This document shows, piece by piece, positions 40,101-52,100 of a stretch of 64,000 nt of DNA; position 1 is the stretch's first letter; each line of letters begins with the position of its first letter. The notes under the pieces are model-generated. The model searched no databases. It had not been told where the DNA came from and saw only the letters and a list, made by a program, of their open reading frames with translations. The translations under genes and the position numbers were made by a program. Source of the DNA: Sinohyriopsis cumingii (lineage: Eukaryota > Mollusca > Bivalvia > Unionida > Unionidae); NCBI GenBank assembly GCA_028554795.2, contig CM068824.1:164356130-164420129 (forward strand), read 5' to 3'.

Positions 40101-43100
40101 CTATTCACTAGTTTTATGCATCTTTTTGATGGACAGTAAGTTACTGAATTTTTGTCTGGGTTAAAAGAATCGGTAGGATAGTAAGTTATTCAATGTTTGT
40201 CTCAGTTAATGGAATTGGAAGGATAGTAAGTTATTCAATTTTTGTCTCGGTTAATGGAATCGGTAGGATAGTAAGTTATTCAATTTTTGTCTGGGTTAAT
40301 GGAATCGGTAGGTTAGTAAGTTATTCAATGTTTGTCTTGGTTAATGGAATTGGTAGGATAGTAAGTTATTCAATTTTTGTCTGGGTTAATGGAATCGTAG
40401 GATCATCCATATTCAATGTTTTTATGGCAGCTTTTGTGCATATTCCTTCCAGTACCAAGAAAAAATAGGCAAAGAAGACATCCAAAGGTATTTCTGTTTG
40501 CTTTACAAATACACAATGAAAAAAGCAAAATGTAACAGTGCTCAATGAGAAAAAAAGGCTTCTTATTAAAAAAAATTTTATTTTCGATGAGAAAATAGAG
40601 GTGTACTTGGATATTAAAGCAGGGCAGTTTCCCCTCTAAAAATAGATCATATCCCTGAAAATAATATTCATGTTTAATTATGATTCAACATTTATATATA
40701 AATTCTTGTTGACCTGTTTTTTGAAACATTTTCAAAGAAGCATAATTTACAAATTCACTAACCTGCCCTACACGGTATGACATTAATAATGTTGGGAAAG
40801 AAGAAATGATTGTTGTGACGCATAAGGATGACAGAATATTACATGAATCATGCAAAATTTCACTTAGTCGTGGCAGCATCTCTGAGGAGTACCAATATAA
40901 CTGTCATGATGGCCACTGTATTGGCCATTACAGACATCCCAGTGGCACCATTTTTGCTCAGGACCAACTAGGCATCCCAAGAAGTCTTCTTTTGAAATCC
41001 CATGTCAATATCACCTTCCACAAAGGAGGAATAGTGATAACAAGATTTTCAGTTGGATGCCATGATGGCCATGCTGGATATCACATCAGGACCATTGTCA
41101 TTTGGGACCAATTAAACATCATAAGAAGTCTTCTTTTGAAACCTCATGTCAATATCACCTTCCACAAGATTTTCAGATGGATGCCATGATGGCCATGCTG
41201 GATATCAGGTCAGGACCATTGTCATTTGGGACCAATTAGACATCATAAGAAGTCTTTCGGTGAACCCCATGTTGATATGACCATCAATTCAGGAGGAGTA
41301 GTGATAACAAGATTTTCAAGATGGCCACTGTGGTGGCCATATCGGATGTCTCAGCAGTACCATTTACATTAAGGACCAACTAGATCATGGGCTGAATGTG
41401 TGTAAAGTTTAAAGGCAATCATCCAAGTAGTTTAGGATTGATAGTGATAGCAAACTTCTGTTATAGGATGGATGGACTATGGACAACAGAAAATGGACAA
41501 CAAACCATAAGTTCTTCTGGTATAGGAACAGCAGAGCTTAACACCCATGCTGATATCTTTTATGTATATTTAGTCTGTGTTGTCTGTTGGCTTTTCCTAA
41601 TGATTACTGTACATGTTATTTATATCTGTATTTTGTACCTGACATTGTCCAAAATCAAGTTAATAGTGTACTCAGCCAGTGACATTGATTTTATAAACAT
41701 AATACATAGCTAATACTTCTCTTTGACAATAGATTAAATATTCAGATCATTATTAATAGTAAACATGTTTACTTTGAGTTAAAGATACAGTTATGATTCT
41801 GACCTAAGAAAACTTCAGAATGAAATTTCCTATTTAGCTGCTAGAGTATGCACAAAAATGGCAATTGTTACCTAGGTCAAATAAAGGGGTAAATAATCTT
41901 GTTTACATTTGAATTATTCATTCTTGCCATAACATGTAAAGTAGAATCAGTCTTATTGTTATGTTCAGTTTTTAATTTGGTTGAATTTATATAATCAAAT
42001 TATTATTCACTGAAATTACAAAGTGTCCAATAACATTCTTGGACTAAAACATTTATTTGGAATTATAATGAATTCTGATAAGGAGATTTTGGATTATATT
42101 ATTGTAATACATCAAAAGACTTAACACATCTTCACACTCCTGGCCAATGGCACATTAGCATGTTAAAGACTAAAGGCACACCAACACATTCAATAATGGA
42201 ATTTATATGGAAACCATTAGGATTCAGTTTGAACTCTATACATTTGTGATAGAACTTTTAGGACTATTGGGATTTCACAATAATGTAAGCTCTTTTTAAA
42301 TTTTCACTTTGTATTCTAGGGAAAAAATTATAAGTTGAATTTTACAAAACTTGATGTTCTTTTTTGTTACATAGTTTAAGACCATAGAATCATAACAATA
42401 TGACAATCCATTCAGGAGTATCGAAACAAGATTTATAAGATGGCTGTTGCACTGACTATAATGGATGTGAAAGCAGCATTCTTTTCATATAGGGCCATCA
42501 AGATATCATATGAAGTCTTTTGGTGAAAATCAAATGGTAATATCACATTTTGTTCATGATGATAACAGATAACAAGATTTCGAAGATGCAAATATGCTGT
42601 CCATATTGGACATTATATTAGCACCATTTTCATGAGGAACAACTAGACATCATAAGAAGTTTTAGTGAACACCTCAGGTTGATATGACCATCCATTCAAG
42701 AGAAGTAGCAACAATATTTTAAAGAAGGCAGCTGTGGCAACCATACTGGGACCAACTAAACTTCATAAGAAGTCTTCTGGTAAAAACTCCATTTCAATAT
42801 GACTTTCCATTCTGAAGGAACAGCAATAAGATGATTTTCAAGATGGCTGCCATGGTGGCCATATTGGACATTACATAGGCACCATTGTCATTTAGGACAG
42901 ACTAAATAACGTAAACAGTAATATCTTCCCTGGACTACTTAACTAAACTTGGGCTGGCAGGATCTTTTTCTAGTAGCCCTGTCAGAAATCTGTTGGACTC
43001 TTGTGTCTAGATCTTACTGATTCTTCTGTGTTTTCATCTTGCAGCATCAAGTTTGAGTATTAAGTGTGGCTAATGAATGATTATCAACTAGTCATATTAT

Positions 43101-46100
43101 TACTTATTTTATACAGAGAAAGACCAAACACACATGCAAGCATCATAATTCCACCAAGGCATAAGTACGAATATGATCTGGCTCCTGTATTCTCAAAACT
43201 CATCATACATTTTATCACTCTTAAATTCCAATTCACTGATGTTCCAAAACTTTGAAAAGAAGGTTCGATTTGGGAAACATTCAAAATCTTCTTAACTTTG
43301 GTTTCTCTACTAGCATGCACTTTACTTGGATATATCAAAAGTAGATCTGACATCAGGGTTTTCAATTAAAGAAGCACTCAAAAGAGTTTTTAGAATTCAG
43401 TGCCTGGAATGTCATGCATTTTAGTTGCCATAAATACTATGTACCTGTTGTGCAATTTGCAAAAATAGGTATAAACATGATTCTTTTCTCCAAAGTGTCC
43501 CCTTCTGTACCAAAAAGCTGGTGTTAAAATCGTAGAATTTATATTATTTGGTGTCGGGCAAGGTGGCCTCTTACTAGGATGTAGTCTCTCTCAAGAACAG
43601 GCTATGATTACTGGTTGGTTTATCTTAAAGGGGCCTCTGATAGGGGAACCACTATATTACATTTGGACAAATACACTACCTGCTTTGGGTCATCATCATT
43701 ATTGTCAGTTGAACCTGTCTGTAGAGATAAGAGTCTTTCATGTGGTCCTCTTGCCTCCATAGGTAGCACACCACCATATGCCAAGTCATCTGAAAGCAAA
43801 TTTAAATAAACTTTGTCTAATTTACACTGATTGTATGTGCTTAAATGAAACTCATCTATTTTACACTGAGTGTACAAGTTCAAGCAGCTTATGCAACAAG
43901 CTCAGACACTGACATAGACTGGTCTCAAAAGAAACCAAAGCAAGACTCAAACCTTGAATGGTGTCCACTGATATTTGCATGTGCTCGAACTAGGAATCAA
44001 ACCTGAAACTGCACAGGTACAAAAGCAAGAGCATTCATGCTGGATATATAAGCCTGTTTGAAAAGTTACCTAATTCATTGAGTGTATCAATAATTACATA
44101 TCTCTATGGCATGAACCAACTATGTATAACATGATGTCCTGACCAAAGTGGTGCAATGCAACTAAAATTAAAATTTCATTTAATTTACAAAGGCATAGTT
44201 CCAAGTCAAACAGGGGCAGGGCTATAAATTGGTCAAAAATTCTTTTTAAAAAAAGTAATACAAGTCAATCAATGAAGTCCTTCTAAAATTAATGAGCACA
44301 AACAAAGCTTGCGATGGATGTGACAGAATAGACAAACACAGGTAATATTATGTGCCCATCCACAGAATATGGTAGGTACATATCACAGAAAATTCCAGTA
44401 CAGGTAACAAAAAATTGTTACAAAAATTATAATAATACCTCCAAGGTTTAACATACAATTGTAGCAAAACTTATAATAATCCTTTATATATGACCTAATG
44501 AGTAGGCAGACATAAGATTTGCAATGTTTAGCTCCTACCCATTCAATTTAAAATAAGTTGGAAATTCCACAAATGAAACTATTCATCCATATAGAAAGAT
44601 AATGGTTCAAACATAACAAGGATAGACAAATCTTTACAGTTGACAATTCAATAGCAGACCTATGTAGTATTTTTGGAAAATGACAGCATGCAAACCATCT
44701 TCCAAACTTTGTATCCTGTCAGTTTTACCTATATTAGTATAATCTGAAGTTAAGAATTCCTATGATAACTGCACAATAAGTATGCATGTATCAAGATCAT
44801 AATCAAACTCATCCAAAACCTCGATGATATAAACCTATTTACCAGTTTTATTAAAATAAGATGAGAACTACAGTCTCTAGAATTGACAAGCTTAATCAGT
44901 CTGATGCACATCCCCATCATTATGTAAGCAAATCTAACTCACCATAGAACCTTTAGAAGACTGTAATGTTACGATCCTATTTACAAAATCTAAGCAAAAT
45001 CTGATAAAAATTTGGACTGCTGAGTCTAACAAGCTCAGCCAATCAGATACAAGACTACCTCCTAAATATGTGTAGATCTTGCTAATGATTAAGGTCATCC
45101 AACATCTTTGTGACACAAGGTTTATTCAACATGTAGGAACAAAAATAGAGTTCCTAGAATGTTGACATGCTATGCCAACCAAATGCCAAATCATATATTT
45201 AATTAATAAGTGTGGATCTCAGTTCTATTCACACACATTAAAATATAGAGTAGAAAGCCAACTCAGATATATTCATACACATCAAAATATAATCTCCAGG
45301 GTAGAAAGCCAACTCAGATATATTCATACACATCAAAATATAGTCTCCAGAGTAGAAAGCCAACCAGATATATTCATACACATAAAAATATAGTCTCCAG
45401 TGTAAAAAGACAACCTGTTACATTCATACACATCAAAACATTATCTCCAGAGTAGAAAGGCAACTCAGATATATTCATACACATAAAAATATAGTCTCCA
45501 GAGTAGAAAGCCAACTCAGATATATTCATACACATCAAAATATAGTCTCCAGAGTAGAAAGCCAACCAGATATATTCATACACATAAAAATATAGTCTCC
45601 AAAGTAGAACGCCAACCAGATTAAGGTCACCACATTAATATGCAAATATTTTGCTCAAAATAAAAACTCACCAGAGTCTGATGATATTAGACAATTAGTC
45701 AAGTTTGACCAAAATCAATTAAAAAAAATATCATGTATCAAGTGTTAAGTCTCTAAGCCAGTTAAGACCAAAGATCACCTCATTAATATGCTTAAATCTT
45801 GCTCATAAGTGTGTGTGTGTGTGTGTGCATGATTTGGATTTTTAAAGTAGCTTTTAAAAATTCAGTCGTTTCACTATGACATCTGCAGTGTGGCAGCTTA
45901 TAGTGATGTCTAGCACTGGGGAATCATGATGCAGACATGTAGCATGATGTCCCACCCAGTCACATTATTCTGACACCAGGCCAACCAGTCCTAGCACTAA
46001 CCTCTTAATGCTGAGTGCCAAGCAAGGCAGCTGTTAGTACCATTTTTGTAAGTCTTTGATATGACTCAGTTACAGAGAACTGAACATAAGCTTATACATA

Positions 46101-49100
46101 GTCTTTGGTATTACGACTCGACAGGGTTTGAACCTGTAACCTCCAGCATTCGAGGCTGATGCTCTAACCACTAGGCCACATAAGAAGTTCTTGCTCATAA
46201 AACTTTATTCAACATCTTGATAAAATATAAACTATTAACCACACATAAATGGTCTCAAGAGTGGTTACAAGCTCAGCAACTCAGATGCATGATGACCTAA
46301 TTAATACGCATTAATCTCACCCATTATTAACATGACTTGTATCTTGAGAAAGCTCTAAATCAGACCTTATATGTTGTTATGTATATTTAATTTGCATTGT
46401 ACGTTATTTTTTTTTATTCATTATATGTTGTGGGTTATGTAAAAATGTATATTGTCTCTGCCCTTGTCCAAACTCATGTTCACTGTGTACCTGATCAAAA
46501 TCATTGAATATTTTTATTCTGTAAACAATTAAATACATAGCTAATATTTTCTCTATGAGAATGGGTTTAATATTAGGATCATTATCAATAGAAGTACATG
46601 GATTTATCTTGGTCTGAGTCTAGGACATTGTATTTACCACATTCTATATTACAATTTTAATAACAGATTTTATCTTGTGCAACATTTGGAACCTTCTAAG
46701 TGAAATTTTCCATTAGGTAATATATTTTCTTAAAGAAAATAATGCTAATTGTGACCTAGGTCAAATATAGGGCTTTATAATCTTGTTTACTGGGAAAATT
46801 ATTCACTTGTGCTGTAAGATTCTGAAGCCAAATCATTGTTGTGTTCAGTGTTTGATCTGGGCTGAAATTATTTAATTCAAATTATTCTTCTCTGGAAATA
46901 CAAAATGCTCAGCTAAAATATTCTTGGAAAGAGACATTAACTTGGAAATATAGTGAACTCAAACAAGTAAACCTAGGATTATATCACTCTGATTCAACAA
47001 AAGACTGTTGGCACATCATCACAATTCAGGTCACTGGTACATCAGCAGATTAGAGGCTACGGGCCACTATAGGCACATCAATGCCTTCAGCACTGGAAAT
47101 TATTTGAAATACCACTAAAGTATTCAGAACTTTATTCATCAGGACTTGTCTTAGAAATCTAGGATTATTGGGGATTTAATTCACAATACCTTAAGTTATT
47201 TTTACATTTTCACTGTATTCTCATGCAATAAATTATTTGCTGAATTTTACAAAACTTGTTGGGGCCCCAAGTGGCCGAGTGGTCTAAAGCGCTCTCCGTT
47301 ACAGATCACTGCCATCTCACCTCTGTCTGTGTGGGTTCAAGTCTAGGATTCGGCCAATGTGGGTATGTGAGAAAGCTTGCCAGTAGCTTCTCATGGGTCG
47401 GTGGTTCTTTCCGGGGTTTTCCTGGGTTCTTCCTCCACCATTAATACTGGCCGCCATGCATAGCCTATCATGTGCTGAGAAATGGCGTTAAACCCCACAA
47501 CAACAACGACAACAACAAAACTTGTTGGTTTTCACTCCTTCCTATTACTTACTTAAAAGACCATAGAATTTAAATAATATGGCCAAAAAAGTAGTAACAA
47601 GTTCAGCCTATAAAATATAAGATCACCTCATTAATATATCAAAACTATCTGATATCTTAATACTAAAAGCTTATATTCCAAGTTTGATCAAAACTGAGTC
47701 AGAAATATGTCCTCCAAGGTGACAACAAGCTCAGCCAATCCAATGCATTATCTCCAAGTTAATATACCTGGATCTCGCTTGTTATTCAAAAGTCATCTGA
47801 TACCTTGATGATATAAACCCAGTCCAATCGCAATCATATGCCTCCAGAGCAGCAACAAGCATGTGTGGACACATAATACACAAATAAACAATTTGTGCAT
47901 GACTCACAACAGACAAAACATTGTTACATATATTTAATTAGTTATGTGTATATGACTTTGTCTGTAATTGAGGGTAAGAGTTAGGACCAGCTTGACTAAT
48001 GTCATTTTTGAAAAAAAAAGATGTTTACTTGAATTTGAATTCAAGAGCTAGCCTTGATTCTCACCTTAGAAGGTTCTGGAAACGAACTTATTGACAGTTT
48101 GGTGGAACTTTCCATTAAGATTCAGAAAATGCTATTGCAAGGTAAGTAGGGATGTATATAAAAGCAGGTTTTGTCAAGAAAGTCTTAATTTCTATTTCAA
48201 TATCAGTCTGAAATCACATGTTCTGATGTAATTTGAGGGAAATCATTTATTTAAATTATCATGGGAATTACAAACTGCTCACTGACTTTTCAGAGTAAAA
48301 CACTATTTTGAGATTATTGAAGACTCATTCAAAGACGTTCTGGATTACACCAGTGTGATACATTAACACATTAACCCCTAGCGACGACTTAACGGGGCAG
48401 GAGGTAGTAGCCTACTGCCGAGCTCTGAGGCGTCATGGTCATGCATGATACACTAAAGTGGGTGGTATTATAGAAAGGTAGACAGATGTAGCTCTACAAT
48501 GATACCAAATAATCTGGAATATCTCGTTGCACTACAGATAAAAAAAAACCATTCTTTGGACCCGACTTTTTTCTACCCAAAATTTGCCAGTGGTCGGAAT
48601 CTGATTTTGTGTCCGGATTTTAGAATTTTTGGTCTCAGATCTAAGGCAAACTGGTATGAACTGCAAACAGACAGATGAGTCTTTGCAAAAAGTAGGATAA
48701 GATGGGCATTTGGAATAAAGACTGGTCTCCATACAAAAATAATTGCTCCGTTTAGCAAAAAAAAAACCAAAAAAAAAAATCTCCAACTTTTACCCTTCTG
48801 CTCATGCGCGAGTCAAATAGCCAATGAAAAACGATGTTTCTAACACAACTAGGCAGTATGTTATTGAAAGATGACTGGGGATTTGGTGTTTTCGAGTCTA
48901 TTCAGAAATAGCTTTTAAATTGTGTTTCCTACTCGATTTTCAGGCGAAAATGACAAAAAGCTCCAGGGGTTAATGTGTTAAAACTATTCAGAGGTCTCAC
49001 TAGGATTTTCAAACTAGGAGTCCAGGACTCCTAATTAGGTAACAATAGGAGTTCCACAAGCAAAGGTTGCAGTCTCCACCTAAAAGTATGTTGAAATGGC

Positions 49101-52100
49101 TAAATGTCTATTAAAATGTTATGAATACACCGACAAATCTTTGTCAGTTTTATTTATTTGTAATTATTGATTATTCTTTAAAAAATTATGTATCAAAATT
49201 AATATAATGTACAAATATCATATTCTTTAACTACACTATATTTCACTTTCGTCTATGTCGCATTTCACAAAATTTTCTGATGCTTGGCTTTAGATCGTAT
49301 TCCCATTATTCCTCCATACTAGGTCCCTCTTCTCTGACTCACATCAACTGTGTTAAAGTCTCATGTTTTAATCTGGACCTTCCCTTCATCTTGACTTTGT
49401 TCTGCACACTGAAGCCTCTCTCGCATGCCATGGATGTCGCTGGTGACACCAACACAATTGCAGCTAGGGGACTGCAAAGTCTGGAAATACATCTCTAGAC
49501 TCTTGAAGTAGAGTTGTACAGGCTTCTTTCAGTGTGTAGTTCAATGATTTTATGACTACCAAGCAAGTAGGTGGTCTCTAGATGTCTCATGCCTAAAAAA
49601 ATGTGGAACTTTGCAGATTAGAAGAACCAGCTGTTGCATTTGAGTTTAAGTTTCCACATTCTTTACACCACTGGCATATAACTCTTGCTTGTCCATCAGA
49701 ATGAATTTTGTCAATCCAAGGAAATTTTTATTCTAAACTTTAAGTCACGCATCATACACTTTGTTACACTTGGCTACTGTCCCATATGAACTATCAGTTC
49801 TAGTAACTTTAGCACAGTTCTTAATATCATTAAAATCTTCATCAGTTTTCCACTGAACCCCAAATTATTTAGCCAAATTTGCAAATGGTATTTTGTCCAA
49901 GTCTCAACGTGTCTTGATTTCATGGTTGCATGTAATATTTATACAGCAACGATCAGAAATGAACACAATAACAGGGATCATATTGGACTTCACCAATGTC
50001 GCAAGTTGCGAATTTTTTTCCCTTATTAGCAACAAATATACCATCTGGCAATATTTTTGGCCACAACATTTTTGGCTGATAAAAACTATATACTGTCTTG
50101 GGTTTGGAGTGGAGAAAGTCATAGGCACCATGACAGGAAGCTGCAAACATGGATATAAAAATGCACTGGAATCTATTGTTACATAAACAGATCCTTGTTT
50201 CATACTGACAAACCACCCTAACAGTGCAATGTTATATCATAATCCACTAATGCTGATATCTGGCCTTGCTAGTGTATGCTGTAATAATGAAAATAGCTGA
50301 CTAACTACAATCTAGCACCTCTGAAAGCCAGAATGGGAAATGACTACAGTTGACCAGATAACACCAATTTTTTTTTTAAACGAACCAGAAAAAATAGGTT
50401 TACTTCACTTTAAAGAAAAATGATTGCATTTGAAGCACCGATATATACTAAGCAAATAAAAAAATCTGTCAGTGTCTCAATATTCTACAATTGTTCCCCG
50501 CAGCAACAGCAAATGGGTATTTGTTTGGTCCTTCAATAACACATGCACCTTCATCAAAGCAGGGCAACGACCTTTGATCAAAGAAAGTCAGCAAAAAACC
50601 TAAATAAAGCATTGTTTCATTTTTCATAGTGATTAGAACATATTTATTGTGCCATGAAAGTTTCCTGTTTGCAACAAAAAAGTGCGCAAGGAGAACTCCT
50701 CTGTGGGTGATTTTCTGAGTCCCAGATCAAATATTTGCATCCAAATATGCATAATTAAGTGTTTTTGAGATCTCTGCTATTTGTACATCAGCACATCCAA
50801 GACTGGAATTCATTCAGAACATTCTATACTTTTGGACTTGTAATAGAACATTTTGGATTATTTGGGTTTTAATTCACAATACAAGTTCCTCTTAAATTAC
50901 TGTTTGTTAAATTTTACAAAACCAGTTGGCTTTATTTCTTTCTGTTACCAGTGTATCCCCTGGGGTGCAAGATTGGGGGGCAAAATTCCCCTTGGTGTCA
51001 AAAATGGGTGGGGGGGTCAGACTGAGTAAAACCCAAACTTTGATATCAAAACTGGGGGTGAAAAAAAAATCTGGGGGTCTCTGAAGCACAAATGAGGGTA
51101 AAGGGAAACTGTGTTACATAATGTAAGACCAAGAGTTGTAAAACATGATGCATGATAGATGAAGGACCATATCATAAGCTCACCATGTCTTAAAGTCAGG
51201 TGAACTAAAATTACTTTTCGAGTCTGAACAACAGATTATGATACTACTACAATAAAAAGAAATTCAATTCCAAAAAGGTGAGCATAAAAATCTAATACAG
51301 TCAGCTACATGTGTCTAATTATGCCTACCAATTTTAATTTGCTTCAGTCAAGCAATATCTATGTAACTGTGAAAACAAGGACTTCAATCTAGCAGTATCT
51401 GTGTAACTCTGCTAACAAGGCCTTCAATCAAGCAGTATCAATGTAACTGTGCTAACAAGGTTTTCAATCAAGCAGTATCTGTGTAACTCTGCTAACAAGG
51501 CCTTCAATCAAGCAGTATCAATGTAACTGTGCTAACAAGGCCTTCAATCAAGCAGTATCAATGTAACTGCTAACAAGGCCTTCAATCAAGCAGTATCAAT
51601 GTAACTGTGCTAACAAGGGTTTTCCATCAAGCAGTATCTGTGCAACTCTGGTAACACGGGCTTCAGTCAAGCAATATCTAACTGTGCTAACAAGAGCTTT
51701 AATCAAGCAGTATCAATGTATATGTACTAACAAGGACTTCAATCAAGCAGTGTCAATGTACCTGTGCTAACAAGGGTTTTCCATCAAGCAGTATCTGTGC
51801 AACTGTGATAACAAGGTCTTCAATCAAGCTGCATCTGTGCAACTGTGATAACACGGGGTTCAGTCAAGCAATATCTAACTGTGCTAACAAGGGTTTTCCA
51901 TCAAGCAGTATTTGTGTAACTGTGATAACATGAGCTTCAATCAAGCAGTATCTGTGTAACTGTGCTAAAAAAAGGCTTCAATCAAGCAGTATCTGTGTAA
52001 CTGTGATAACAAGGTCTTCAATCAAGCAGTATCTGTGTAACTGTGCTAAAAAAAGGCTTCAATCAAGCAGTATCTGTGTAACTGTGATAACAAGGTCTTC

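Larger units (their letters stand above)
47930..51130 (+). mobile_element. Family A repeat broken by four later insertions
   Basis: 5' blocks (ACATATATTTAATTAGTTAT to TTCTGGATTACACCAGTGTG) end at 48362. The 3' blocks resume near 50750 (TGTACATCAGCACATCCAAG, TGGACTTGTAATAGAAC) and run to TAAGACCAAGAGTTGTAA. In between lie a TTAA-flanked element, two hAT remnants and, within the 3' part, a small hAT-like MITE. Confidence 0.75.

Noticed and set aside
40193-40468. Repeat protein (VNGIGRIVSYSIF)
   Set aside because: Translation of a 45-bp minisatellite; the length is a multiple of three by chance.
43064-43365. Opposed open frames on both strands
   Set aside because: Neither matches a known family, they overlap each other, and exons c and b join in phase without them.
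46098-46188. tRNA gene on the minus strand (CGA anticodon-like loop, good T arm)
   Set aside because: The acceptor stem does not pair and no serine-type variable arm is present. The sequence is the head of a SINE with a 12-bp target duplication.
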